Assembly: GCA_039933635.1 (NCBI GenBank)
Contig: JBDTNQ010000047.1
Location: 1 to 31,151 of the forward strand
Direction: 5' to 3'
DNA: 31,151 nucleotides
DNA from: JBDTNQ01 sp039933635
Lineage (GTDB): Bacteria > Acidobacteriota > Vicinamibacteria > Vicinamibacterales > SCN-69-37
A program made the position numbers and the translations under genes. Shown here in pieces: positions 15,365-23,662 of the stretch (position 1 is its first letter; every line of letters starts with the position of its first letter). The notes below the pieces were generated by a model. It saw nothing but the letters and a program-made list of their open reading frames with translations, was not told where the DNA came from and made no database searches.

Positions 15365-17173
15365 ATGAAATTGCTGTTCAACTACCTGAAAGGCTACTGG
15401 CCGCTGGTGGCCCTGGCCCTGCTGCTCGCCGCCATCAACCAGGTTTTCTCGCTGCTGGACCCGTTGATCTTTCGTCACGTCATCGACGGCTACGCGACGA
15501 AGTTCGAGCAGTACAGCACCGCGGAGTTCTTTCGGGGCGTGAGCCTGCTCCTTGGCGCCGCGGTGGGTGTCGCGTTCGTGTCGCGCGTCGCCAAGAACTT
15601 CCAGGACTACTACATCAACGTCATCACCCAGCGTCTGGGCGCGCGCATCTACGCCGACGGCCTCGGCCATTCGCTCGAGCTTCCGTACTCCGTGTTCGAG
15701 GACCAGCGCAGCGGGGAAACCCTCGGCAAGCTGCAGAAGGTCCGCAGCGACGTGGAGAAGCTCGTGTCGGCGGCGATCAACGTGCTCTTCACGTCCCTCG
15801 TCGGCGTGATCTTCGTCATGGTCTACGCCTTCAGCGTGCACTGGATCATCGCGCCGGCCTACTTCCTGACCGTGCCAATTCTCGGCGTGCTCAGCTCGGT
15901 GTTGAGCCGCAAGATCAAGACGATTCAGAAGGTCATCGTCGCTGAAACCACGGCGCTGGCGGGCGCGACGACGGAGTCCCTGCGCAACATCGAGCTGGTC
16001 AAGAGCCTCGGCCTGGCGCAACAGGAAATCGCGCGCCTCAACACGACCACTGACAAAATCCTGCAGCTCGAGTTGAAGAAGGTGAAATACATCCGGAGCC
16101 TGAGTTTCATTCAAGGGACCACCGTCAACATGCTGCGGACGAGCATCCTGTTCCTGATGCTGTACCTGATCTTCATCCGTGCGATTTCCGTCGGTCAGTT
16201 CTTCTCGCTCTTCATCTACTCGTTCTTCATCTTCGGGCCCCTCCAGGAGTTGGGCAACATCATCAACATCTACCGGGAAGCCGAGGTGTCCCTGAAGAAC
16301 TTCCAGGACATCCTGCTGATCCCGAAAGAGCCGCGACCCGCCAATCCGATCGCCGTGCCCGAACTCCGGCATCTGGCATTCGATCGGGTCACGTTCCAGC
16401 ATCAGTCCGCGTCATCGCCCGCGCTGGAATCCATCTCCTTCGACGTCGGGCGCGGCAACGCGATCGCGTTCGTCGGGCCGTCGGGAGCCGGCAAGACGAC
16501 GCTCGTGAAGTTGCTCGTGGGGCTGTACCGTCCACAGAGCGGGGTCATCCTGTACAACGGTCACCCCGCCGACACGGTCGATCTCGAGCAGCTCCGAGCC
16601 CGAATCGGATTCGTCACCCAGGACACGCAGCTGTTCTCCGGCACGATTCGCGAAAACCTGCTCTTCGCCAGCCCGGGCGCCACGGATGCGGAGTGTCTCG
16701 ACGTGCTGCGAAAGGCCGCCTGCGACCGCCTGCTCCAACGGGCGGATCGCGGTCTCGACACGCTCATTGGCGAAGGCGGCGTGAAGGTGTCCGGTGGCGA
16801 AAAGCAGCGGCTCTCGATTGCCCGCGCGTTGCTGCGCCGGCCGCACCTGCTCGTGTTCGACGAAGCGACGTCCTCGCTCGATTCGCTCACCGAAGAGGAA
16901 ATCAGCGAGACCATTCGTGACGTCGCCGCCGGCCAGGACGTCATGACCATCCTCATCGCCCATCGCCTCTCGACGATCATGCACGCCGATCGCATCTTCG
17001 TCCTCGAGCGTGGGCGCATCGTCGAGTCCGGGTCCCATGACGCTCTGCTCGCCGAGAAGGGCTTGTACTCCGCGATGTGGCGCCAGCAGATTGGCGAACG
17101 CCGTGGCACGCCAGGAACGGTGCGATCGGTGCCGGACGCGGCGCGCGGCTCGGCGCGGGTCGCCAGCGCGTAG
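15365..17173 (+). CDS. ABC-type exporter half-transporter (permease fused to ATPase)
   Basis: I take the ATG at 15365 (602 aa) rather than the in-frame GTG 12 nt earlier, because MKLLFNYLKGYWPLV is a typical start for this family. Residues ~10-310 form a six-helix exporter membrane domain. Residues ~340-575 form the nucleotide-binding domain: Walker A GPSGAGKTT (K377), signature VSGGEKQ (475-481), Walker B LLVFDEATSS (D499, E500) and the H-loop AHRLST. It acts as a dimer exporting lipids, peptides or drugs; the substrate cannot be told. The kinase gene ends 33 nt upstream, so co-transcription is possible. Its stop faces the glycosyltransferase-like gene 19 nt away. Confidence 0.93.
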   Translation: MKLLFNYLKGYWPLVALALLLAAINQVFSLLDPLIFRHVIDGYATKFEQYSTAEFFRGVSLLLGAAVGVAFVSRVAKNFQDYYINVITQRLGARIYADGLGHSLELPYSVFEDQRSGETLGKLQKVRSDVEKLVSAAINVLFTSLVGVIFVMVYAFSVHWIIAPAYFLTVPILGVLSSVLSRKIKTIQKVIVAETTALAGATTESLRNIELVKSLGLAQQEIARLNTTTDKILQLELKKVKYIRSLSFIQGTTVNMLRTSILFLMLYLIFIRAISVGQFFSLFIYSFFIFGPLQELGNIINIYREAEVSLKNFQDILLIPKEPRPANPIAVPELRHLAFDRVTFQHQSASSPALESISFDVGRGNAIAFVGPSGAGKTTLVKLLVGLYRPQSGVILYNGHPADTVDLEQLRARIGFVTQDTQLFSGTIRENLLFASPGATDAECLDVLRKAACDRLLQRADRGLDTLIGEGGVKVSGGEKQRLSIARALLRRPHLLVFDEATSSLDSLTEEEISETIRDVAAGQDVMTILIAHRLSTIMHADRIFVLERGRIVESGSHDALLAEKGLYSAMWRQQIGERRGTPGTVRSVPDAARGSARVASA

Positions 17174-17192
17174 GGTGTGTCGTCGCGCGCTC

Positions 17193-18302
17193 TTACGGGG
17201 CGTCGTCCGCCAGGTGGCGGCGTGGAACGTCCGCCGGACGTCCGATAAGAGACATCAGCGTGGGATGGCCCTTCTTCGGAACCGACAGGGCCGCGGTGCG
17301 GCGCAGTCGCACGAGCGCCGGCAGCGCGAACGGATAGCGCGCGATCGTGGTCAGCGCCTTCGCGGCGTGGCGACGCATCCAGGACGAGAGGAACGCCGCG
17401 TTCGTCTCAGGCAGCCTCGATGGCGCGAGTTTCAAGTCCACGAAGTGTTCCCGTATGGCGAGCGCCTCGAACCTCCCGAGGGCCTGGCGCTTCATTCGGT
17501 CGAGGTTGTTCGCGAGATCGCGGACATTCCAGACGGACTCCACTCGCCGCGTCCATGAGGCGCCTGACGCCACGACGATGTGGTCCGGATCCCACGGGTG
17601 CGCGACCGGATCGAGGCCGAACATCAGCGCGCTGCCGAGCAGGCCGTCCTGCCGGTACAGACCAATCGGCATGCGGACCGCTTCCGAACGCAGCGCGCGC
17701 ACCGTCTCGCCACGGAGGGCGTACAAGCTGCCGTTGATTTGCGGCTCCTTCATCATCAGGTCCCGCAGGGCCGCCGCCGAACGCCCAACGGAGGGAACCG
17801 CGGCCGCTGCGAGCGCCCGCTTCGAGGAGTCGAGCGCGTCCGCGAGGCGATCGAGCGCGTCCACGTTTGCGCTGGCGTAGCCATCGACGAAGAACGTGAC
17901 GCTGGCGCCCGGCCAGACGTGGTGGACGTACTGGTTCCAGGCATTGGCCTTGTCCGGCATGACCAGACTCCAGACTCTGATCGTGGCCGATGCGGAAGAT
18001 GCCGAGGCGGGGGCCGCGAAGCGCGCCGCGATCTGCTCGGCCAGGCGCGCGTTGCCGTTCACCATGACATCGATGACGACATGCCTCCCAGCCACCGCCG
18101 CTCTGGCCGCATCAATGCTCGAGGCCAGGGTCTCGACATCCTCACGAGACGACAGGATGACGACACTCCACACGTCGGGGCTGTCGTTCAGGCCAGAGGC
18201 GGGTGCGGAGAACGCCGATGTCAAATGCGTGTCCGGGTTCGCGGTGTATCCCAACGGGTCGTCCCTGTAGTCCGCGACGTGCGGAGAATCGGTCGATGGC
18301 AT
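17193..18302 (-). CDS. Glycosyltransferase-family-2-like protein
   Basis: The frame is open to 18422, but the ATG at 18302 has GGAG about 11 nt upstream and gives 369 residues with a plausible start (MPSTDSPHVADYRDD). Residues ~45-145 resemble a GT-A nucleotide-sugar fold: WSVVILSSRED, VVIDVMVNGNARLAEQ, a Lys/Asn-rich core motif (DKANAWNQYVH) and FFVDGYASANVDAL, where D140 may be a reduced DxD metal site. Later segments (GSLYALRGETVRALR, LLGSALMFG) are consistent with acceptor-binding parts. No transmembrane helix is evident. It probably transfers a sugar in envelope or exopolysaccharide synthesis. Family assignment is moderate because the DxD is incomplete. Confidence 0.65.
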   Translation of the reverse strand: MPSTDSPHVADYRDDPLGYTANPDTHLTSAFSAPASGLNDSPDVWSVVILSSREDVETLASSIDAARAAVAGRHVVIDVMVNGNARLAEQIAARFAAPASASSASATIRVWSLVMPDKANAWNQYVHHVWPGASVTFFVDGYASANVDALDRLADALDSSKRALAAAAVPSVGRSAAALRDLMMKEPQINGSLYALRGETVRALRSEAVRMPIGLYRQDGLLGSALMFGLDPVAHPWDPDHIVVASGASWTRRVESVWNVRDLANNLDRMKRQALGRFEALAIREHFVDLKLAPSRLPETNAAFLSSWMRRHAAKALTTIARYPFALPALVRLRRTAALSVPKKGHPTLMSLIGRPADVPRRHLADDAP

Positions 18303-18612
18303 CGGAGCACAATCTCCGGTGCAGTGTCCGGCAGGCAAAACAGTGGGGGAGCGGCACAGGCCGCGGAACCGTGTGGCGACGCGCAAGTTCCGCGGAGCCA
18401 ACCCTATTCGCCACGGTATCACACCGTTAGAGGGCAGGCGACCGCGCCAGCAAAGGGGCGGCGCCCCGATTGGATGACGGGTGGCGCGCTGTCACGATCC
18501 ACTCCCTGCCGACACCAATTCCCTGCGAGCCGATTCCGGCCGCCGGGCAATGGGGCCCCGTGGACGGTTCCGCCGCAAGCATGGGCCTGTGCCCCGCGAA
18601 AGGACACCTTCG
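18303..18612. other. Divergent 310-nt intergenic region
   Basis: This gap lies between the diverging glycosyltransferase-like gene and the 133-aa gene and should contain both promoters. It holds several GC hairpins: GCGGC-ACAG-GCCGC at 18351-18364, GGGGC-GGC-GCCCC at 18455-18467 and GGGC-CTGT-GCCC at 18583-18594. No gene or RNA is recognisable. Confidence 0.5.
18583..18594 (-). repeat. ACAG-loop hairpin, copy C (inverted)
   Basis: GGGCCTGTGCCC is the reverse complement of the 12-nt core GGGCACAGGCCC shared by copies A and B. It ends 18 nt before the ATG at 18613. A related hairpin with the same ACAG loop lies at 18351-18364. Confidence 0.4.
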
Positions 18613-19014
18613 ATGGCAAGCATCACGAACGCCACCTTGGCCATTCAGCACGATCACAGCAAGAAGCTCGCGAACGTCACCGTGAAGTGCGACGTCAACT
18701 TCACGGCACTGGAACTCTGTCAGATGAAGAGTTGTCGCGAAGGCCGCCACTTCAAGCTGAAGTGTCAGTTGTGGGGTGCGGACTCGGGCCTCACCGGCGC
18801 CGACGATTTCCTCTACACGTTCGGCAACGCGTTCTACTTCCCCGACACCACGCCGGCCGCCACCGAACAGCGGACGTTCACGGTGACTCTTGGCGAAGGG
18901 GTGCTGGACGAGGATTGGGGTGAAGACGAGGTCTACGGCAAGCTCCTGCTGACCAACCTCACGAGCAGCGCCCAGATCGCGAAGAAGACCAACGAGGTAC
19001 ACCACTCCTTCTAG
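18613..19014 (+). CDS. Unrecognised 133-aa protein
   Basis: The ATG at 18613 follows AAAGGA with normal spacing and gives 133 residues; the longer upstream frame has low-quality sequence. There is no signal peptide or transmembrane helix. The composition is rich in alternating hydrophobic residues (TVKCDVNFTALEL, HFKLKCQLWGADSG, RTFTVTLGEGVLDEDWGEDEVYGKLLLTNL), suggesting a beta-sandwich. It contains an acidic cluster (DEDWGEDE) that could bind a cation, and several Cys. I do not recognise the family and propose no function. It converges with ogt across a hairpin. Confidence 0.75.
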   Translation: MASITNATLAIQHDHSKKLANVTVKCDVNFTALELCQMKSCREGRHFKLKCQLWGADSGLTGADDFLYTFGNAFYFPDTTPAATEQRTFTVTLGEGVLDEDWGEDEVYGKLLLTNLTSSAQIAKKTNEVHHSF

Positions 19015-19028
19015 CCCGCTCGGCACGC

Positions 19029-19068
19029 CGTCCGATGAGGCGCCAGCGTTCAAGGCGCACGTCGGACG
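19029..19068. terminator. Bidirectional stem-loop between convergent genes
   Basis: CGTCCGA (19029-19035) pairs with TCGGACG (19062-19068), and inside it GCGCC (19040-19044) pairs with GGCGC (19054-19058). It lies between the stops of the 133-aa gene and ogt. There is no T-run, so it may be a weak terminator or mRNA end stabiliser. Confidence 0.55.
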
Positions 19069-19090
19069 CGCGTGGCGCGTCGGCTTGGGT

Positions 19091-19630
19091 CTACGAGGGG
19101 GCTCCGTACGCCAGCATCGCGCTGGTGACGCCCTCGAGCGCCAACAGCCGGGCCTTCACGTCGATTCCGCCAGCGAAGCCGGTGAGCTTACCAGTGGACC
19201 CGATGACGCGGTGGCACGGTGACACGATCGACACGGGATTCCTGCCATTGGCCGCGCCGACCGCGCGGACGGCCGTGGGCATCCCGATCTGTTTCGCGAT
19301 CTCCGCGTAGGATCGGGTTTCCCCGAACGGGATCGTGCGCAACGCCGCCCACACCGTGCGCTGAAAATCCGTCCCGGTCACGTCGAGTGTCAACGAGAAC
19401 GTCCTCCGGTGGCCGGCGAAGTATTCCCGGAGCTGGCGTTCGGCCTCGACCAGGACGGGGTGATCGTTCTCCTCGTCCTCGAGCTGCAGCCGGACGCGAT
19501 GCGGCTGGTCGTTCTCCCACAGGATGGCCGCGACGCCGTCGTCGGTTGCCACCAGCGTCAGTCTCCCGACGGGGGACTGGATTCGCTTGTACACATGACG
19601 TTTCGGTGTTCGGCCACTTCGTTCGATCAT
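19091..19630 (-). CDS. ogt: Methylated-DNA--protein-cysteine S-methyltransferase
   Basis: The ATG at 19630 is preceded by AAAGGA and gives 179 aa, the normal size; the upstream frame extension is not needed. The active-site motif PCHRV is present with acceptor C139, preceded by the DNA-binding helix (YAEIAKQIGMPTAVRAVGAANGRNP) typical of AGT/Ogt. The protein removes O6-alkyl groups from guanine by irreversible transfer to its cysteine. It is divergent from the Ada-AlkA fusion gene; the 143-nt region between them carries a long inverted repeat, suggesting joint induction by alkylation damage. Confidence 0.96.
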   Translation of the reverse strand: MIERSGRTPKRHVYKRIQSPVGRLTLVATDDGVAAILWENDQPHRVRLQLEDEENDHPVLVEAERQLREYFAGHRRTFSLTLDVTGTDFQRTVWAALRTIPFGETRSYAEIAKQIGMPTAVRAVGAANGRNPVSIVSPCHRVIGSTGKLTGFAGGIDVKARLLALEGVTSAMLAYGAPS

Positions 19631-19694
19631 TGCGGTGTCCTTTCGGCGTGCCGGCGATCCGAATATACGTCCGGTCAAGGCGCGGTGCTCGCTG

Positions 19695-19734
19695 TTTTCG
19701 GACACGGCCATTGGATCACCGACGTGTCCGAAAA
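19695..19734. promoter_or_regulatory. 11-bp inverted repeat in the ogt / ada-alkA divergent promoter
   Basis: TTTTCGGACAC (19695-19705) and GTGTCCGAAAA (19724-19734) are perfect inverted 11-mers separated by 18 nt. The arms end 39 nt before the Ada-AlkA ATG and begin 65 nt before the ogt ATG. This is a strong candidate operator, probably for the Ada-type AraC-family domain encoded next door. Confidence 0.75.
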
Positions 19735-19773
19735 TGGCTGGATTGCTGTTGGCATCCGGACGTACCGTGAGGG

Positions 19774-21243
19774 ATGGACCTCGACGGCCGCCGCTTGTAC
19801 ACCGCCTTGAAAGCCCGCGATCGCCGGTTCGATGGCGTGTTCTTCGCAGGCGTGACGTCCACCGGGATCTATTGTCGGCCGATTTGTCCGGCCAGGACGC
19901 CGAAGGCGGCCAATTGTCGATTCTTCGCGACGCCGCACCAGGCTGAGCACGCCGGGTTTCGACCGTGCCTCCGCTGCCGGCCGGAGCTGGCGCCGGGGAA
20001 TGCGCCGGTCGATGATGCCCAGCGCATCGCGCACCTGATGGTGCAACGCCTCGAGGAGGGGCACTTCGATGAGAAGGCCGGCCTGGAGGAGATTGCCAGC
20101 CAGTTCGAGCTGAGCTCGCGGCAGATTCGCCGGATCGTTCAGAAGGAATTGGGCGTACCGCCGATGCAGCTGCTCCTGACCCGCCGCCTGCTGCTGGCGA
20201 AACAGTTGCTGACCGAGACGATGCTGCCGATTACCGAGGTGGCTCTGGCCAGCGGGTTCTCGAGCGTGCGCCGGTTCAACGACGCGTTCCGCGTACGCTA
20301 TGGCATGCCGCCGACACGGCTCCGCCGAATGGCGACCGACGATCTCGCCGCGGTCGTCGACCGCCAGACGTCCTCGCTGCAGCTGGCTTACCACCCACCG
20401 TACGACTGGCGAGGGATCCTGGCGTTCCTGAAGGCGCGCGCGCTCACTGGCGTGGAACACGTGACGGACGACTCGTACTCGCGCACCGTGCAACTGGGGT
20501 CGGCGAAGGGCTGGATCACGGTCACCCAGGTCTGCACAACGCACGTGCTGATGATCGAGTTCACCCACAGCCTCACGCCGGTTCTGCCGGCGCTCCTCGG
20601 TCGCGTCCGCGCGTTGTTCGATTTGAACGCACGACCCGGCCCGATCGCGAAGCATCTCCGCAAGGACGTCCGGCTGGCCGCGGCGGTGAAGGCGAACCCG
20701 GGTCTGCGCGTGGCGGGCGCCTTCACTGGCTTCGAGTTGGGCGTGCGCGCGATCGTGGGCCAGCAGGTGACCGTGAAGGCTGCCACCACGATGGCCTGTC
20801 GATTCGTCGCGGCGTTCGGAGAACCCATGGCCACGCCGTTTCCCGAGCTGAATCGGCTCGCCCCGACGCCGGCGCGCGTCGCTGCCGCGAGCATTGATGA
20901 CATCGCCCGGCACGGCATCGTCGCGGCGCGTGCCAGGAGCATCATTCTTCTGGCGCGGGGTCAGGCGTCCGGCGATCTCTGTCTCGATGGCGCGGCACAT
21001 CACCACCCCGAGGCCACCATCAAACGACTTGCCGAGCTTCCCGGGATCGGCCCATGGACGGCGCAGTACATCGCCATGCGCGCGTTGCGCTGGCCTGATG
21101 CCTTTCCCAAGGAAGACGTCGCGCTGCGCCATCGCCTCGGGGCTGTGACCGCGAGAGAAGCGGAGGCGCTGTCAGAGTCATGGCGGCCGTGGCGGAGCTA
21201 CGCGGTCATGCACCTGTGGAACATGCCGAAGTCCACCGGTTGA
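19774..21243 (+). CDS. Ada-type methyl-sensor / AraC regulator fused to AlkA DNA-3-methyladenine glycosylase
   Basis: This 489-aa protein joins three modules. Residues 1-75 are the Ada zinc/methyl-acceptor domain with C34, C38, C65 and C68, spaced exactly as E. coli Ada Cys38/42/69/72. Residues ~85-190 are an AraC-type DNA-binding domain (LEEIASQFELSSRQIRRIVQKELG and a second helix-turn-helix). Residues ~205-480 are an AlkA glycosylase with the helix-hairpin-helix LAELPGIGPWTAQYIAM and catalytic D448 (FPKEDVAL). By family knowledge, methyl-phosphotriester transfer to the first cysteine activates DNA binding, while the C-terminal part excises alkylated purines. Sensor and repair enzyme are therefore one polypeptide, with Ogt divergent. 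Confidence 0.94.
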   Translation: MDLDGRRLYTALKARDRRFDGVFFAGVTSTGIYCRPICPARTPKAANCRFFATPHQAEHAGFRPCLRCRPELAPGNAPVDDAQRIAHLMVQRLEEGHFDEKAGLEEIASQFELSSRQIRRIVQKELGVPPMQLLLTRRLLLAKQLLTETMLPITEVALASGFSSVRRFNDAFRVRYGMPPTRLRRMATDDLAAVVDRQTSSLQLAYHPPYDWRGILAFLKARALTGVEHVTDDSYSRTVQLGSAKGWITVTQVCTTHVLMIEFTHSLTPVLPALLGRVRALFDLNARPGPIAKHLRKDVRLAAAVKANPGLRVAGAFTGFELGVRAIVGQQVTVKAATTMACRFVAAFGEPMATPFPELNRLAPTPARVAAASIDDIARHGIVAARARSIILLARGQASGDLCLDGAAHHHPEATIKRLAELPGIGPWTAQYIAMRALRWPDAFPKEDVALRHRLGAVTAREAEALSESWRPWRSYAVMHLWNMPKSTG

Positions 21244-21247
21244 GCGC

Positions 21248-21424
21248 TCAATGCCGGAGGCTTTGGCTGACTCGTGTCTCCCGCCCTGCCCGCCAGCGCC
21301 ACGACGCGGCCAGCAAGTCCACGGCATCAATGGGTTTCGGGATGTGCGTCTGGTAGCCGGCCAGCAGGGCGCGTGCGCGAGCGTTTCTGGTCGAGGTCAA
21401 GGGCGGCGGAGCCGCGTTCCTCAT
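21248..21424 (-). pseudogene. 3' remnant of a response-regulator receiver domain
   Basis: The minus strand encodes 58 residues from an ATG at 21424, reading PPPLTSTRNARARALLAG then YQTHIPKPIDAVDLLAA. This matches only the end of a CheY-like receiver: the conserved Thr/Ser after beta-4, the ALLAGYQ helix and the KPID switch lysine. The phospho-acceptor half is absent. It is in frame with the TPR gene, whose stop (21437-21439) immediately precedes it. It looks like a relic of a hybrid kinase or regulator gene truncated by rearrangement. Confidence 0.65.
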
Positions 21425-21436
21425 CCTGAACGCCCT

Positions 21437-22702
21437 TCAGCGGGCCACGGAAGACCACAGCTTCGTCAGGAGCGCGCCGGCGCCTTCGCGTCCAGCGCCG
21501 CTGTCGTATTCCATCCAAGGGTCGGCGGGCTGTCTGTCGTGGTCAATCACGGCCAATCGCTCCACGGGCTGGAGCGCGCCCGTCACGTCGGCGCGCTGAA
21601 GCGCCAGCTGACTTTGCGCAATGAGCGCCGATTGCGCGTTGGGAAACAACACCAGCGCGGCGTCCACGTGCGCGGCCGCTGCCTCGAACTTGCGGAGCCG
21701 TGCGTTGGCCCGGCCGGCAAACAAGTGCGCGAGATACGACGTTTCCCGATTGGGCATCGTGGCGAGCGCCCGCGCGAGTTCGATGTCCGCCTCCGCATAG
21801 CGCGTCCGGACGATCAGTAGGCGGCCCAGCCGCATCCGCGCATCCGCGCGCGTCGCATCGATGGCCAGGACGCGCCGGCAAAGACGCTCGGCCTCGCTGT
21901 TGGCCGAACGTTCCGTGATGAGGCTGGTTCGAATCGGCACCCGCCCTTGCGCGGTGCCCGTTATCTCCTGTGCCCGTGGATCCATCAGCACCTGCTGATT
22001 GCGCGGCAGTCCGGTCACCTCGGTCAGCAAGGCACGGTCGAACAAAATGAGCACGTCCTCGGGCAGCAGCTCGGCCGCCCGTTGCAGCAAGGGCGTCGCT
22101 TCACCATAGCGGTGGTACGCCATCAGATAAGAGACGATGGAGTGATACCACTGAGCGACGAACGGGTCGGACGATGGCCGCGGCGTCACGCGATCGAGGA
22201 GGTCCCTCGCAAACTTCGAGTGCCAGCTCTGCTGCGTGCGCCCCTGATATTCGCCGTCGCGCGCCGAGACGAGCTGGCTGTCACCTGCCTGATTGTCGCG
22301 CGCATCAAAGGGCGCCGCCGGCAAGTCCGGTGCGAAGATGACCGCGTCGCCGTGCAGCACCGCCGCCCGCTCGAGCAAGCGTCGCGCACCAGGCGCTCGT
22401 GACCGCTCCACGCCAATCAGCGCGATCCGTTCCTCCGCCGAATTGGACGTCGACGTCGCCCGACCCGAGAGCGCGGCGAAGAACAGTTCGAGAGCCTCGG
22501 CCAACCGGTGCCGCTGGTCGTAGGTCAGGGCCGCGATGCCCGTGAGCGCGCCGTCTCTGCGTCCAGGGGTGTGCTGGTCGATGGCCGCCGTCCACCGTTC
22601 CAGTGCGGCCAGGTGCTCCGGTCCAAGCTTCACGGCCGCTACATTGGAGGAGGCGATCACGATTGCCGCGACGGCGATCAGGACGATCCGGCAGGTACCC
22701 AT
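21437..22702 (-). CDS. Exported TPR-type protein paired with VWFA protein
   Basis: The 421-aa protein has a signal peptide (MGTCRIVLIAVAAIVIASSNVAA). Its second half consists of TPR-like helix pairs (WYHSIVSYLMAYHRYGEATPLLQRAAELLPED, ADARMRLGRLLIVRTRYAEADIELARAL, HLFAGRANARLRKFEAAAAHVDAAL), suggesting a periplasmic protein-interaction scaffold. The N-terminal ~150 residues are not recognisable. The start lies 8 nt after the VWFA stop on the same strand, so they are one operon; pairing of VWFA-related and TPR proteins is common in Acidobacteria as I recall. Function unknown. Confidence 0.8.
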   Translation of the reverse strand: MGTCRIVLIAVAAIVIASSNVAAVKLGPEHLAALERWTAAIDQHTPGRRDGALTGIAALTYDQRHRLAEALELFFAALSGRATSTSNSAEERIALIGVERSRAPGARRLLERAAVLHGDAVIFAPDLPAAPFDARDNQAGDSQLVSARDGEYQGRTQQSWHSKFARDLLDRVTPRPSSDPFVAQWYHSIVSYLMAYHRYGEATPLLQRAAELLPEDVLILFDRALLTEVTGLPRNQQVLMDPRAQEITGTAQGRVPIRTSLITERSANSEAERLCRRVLAIDATRADARMRLGRLLIVRTRYAEADIELARALATMPNRETSYLAHLFAGRANARLRKFEAAAAHVDAALVLFPNAQSALIAQSQLALQRADVTGALQPVERLAVIDHDRQPADPWMEYDSGAGREGAGALLTKLWSSVAR

Positions 22703-22710
22703 GGCGCGCG

Positions 22711-23601
22711 TCAGTCTCGTGCGGCTCCGCCGATGTATCCCGGACGCGCCTTGACGGAGGCGCGGGTTCCGCGCACCTGCACCGCGAGGCTATGAAATCC
22801 ACCTTCCGCCACGCCCGTGGGGACGAACGTCAAGACGTACCGGCTGCGAAATTCGCGCAGGATCGCCTCGAACTGATTCCGGATCTGGCGGCTCGATTCA
22901 ATCTCCGTGGTTGCGCCGCCCGTGGCGTTCGTGAGGTCGGTCAAGACGGACCACCGGCGCGCGCCGCCCGTGGCGACGACGGCCATGACGGCATTCGCGC
23001 GTCTTGCGCTCTCGAGCAGTTCGTCCGGATCGAGCCAACTCGACGTGTCGCGGCCATCGGTGCACACGACGAGCAGCGATCGGCCGGTCTCCGCCTGCGT
23101 CGCCATCAGGGCGGCGTAGATGCCGTCGAGGATCGCGGTTTCGCCCGCCGGTACGACCGCGCGCATCGACGTGCGAATCAACGAGAGGTTCGTAGTGAGG
23201 GCCACGCGCGGCGTGATGACGCTGCTGAACGTTGTGAGTGCCGCCCGGTCGATGGGGCGAAGGCCATCGAGCAGCGCGTTGGTGGCCGCCGTGATGTCCG
23301 CCAGCCGCGATCCCGCCGTGCTGGCGCTCATGTCGAGCGCGAGCACCGCGTTGATGGGCATGTTCTCGGTGTTGAGCAGTCCGACCGTCTGCCTGACGCC
23401 GTTGTCCCGGACCTCGAAATCGGCGGCCGTCAATCCCGTGACCGGCTTGCCGCCCCTCGTGACGAGGACGTCGACCAGTACGGCCTGAATGCGCGAGGCG
23501 AAGACAGGATTCTGCGCCGACGCGGACTGGGCACCGGTGACCGGTGTCGCGAGCGTCGTCACTCCGGCGAGTGCCAAGGCGAGGATGGTCCGTCGCGTCA
23601 T
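22711..23601 (-). CDS. Acidobacterial VWFA-related domain protein
   Basis: The 296-aa exported protein has a signal peptide (MTRRTILALALAGVTTLATPVTGAQS). Then comes VLVDVLVTRGGKPVTGL and DFEVRDNGVRQ, the lead-in typical of the acidobacterial VWFA-related family. The von Willebrand A domain shows the metal-binding MIDAS motif D90-M-S92-A-S94, a Thr (RAALTTFSS) and the Asp of VVCTDGRD. The end SRYVLTFVP and KARPGYIG are also family hallmarks. The domain binds metal and protein ligands in the periplasm or at the cell surface. No enzymatic role is known. It is the main taxonomic clue in the window. Confidence 0.92.
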   Translation of the reverse strand: MTRRTILALALAGVTTLATPVTGAQSASAQNPVFASRIQAVLVDVLVTRGGKPVTGLTAADFEVRDNGVRQTVGLLNTENMPINAVLALDMSASTAGSRLADITAATNALLDGLRPIDRAALTTFSSVITPRVALTTNLSLIRTSMRAVVPAGETAILDGIYAALMATQAETGRSLLVVCTDGRDTSSWLDPDELLESARRANAVMAVVATGGARRWSVLTDLTNATGGATTEIESSRQIRNQFEAILREFRSRYVLTFVPTGVAEGGFHSLAVQVRGTRASVKARPGYIGGAARD

Positions 23602-23662
23602 CGGAACGGCCTGACCATACCAGACTCTGCCGAGGACGACAGCTGGCGCCGGGAGCGCTCCG

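Noticed and set aside
15317..16402. A 361-aa minus-strand open frame opposite the ABC transporter
   Set aside because: It is composed of Asp/Glu/His/Arg repeats produced by reading a membrane-domain gene backwards; no ribosome binding site or family motif was seen.
18427..19053. A 208-aa minus-strand open frame opposite the 133-aa gene
   Set aside because: The plus-strand frame has a good ribosome binding site and patterned beta-strand sequence; the minus frame has neither.
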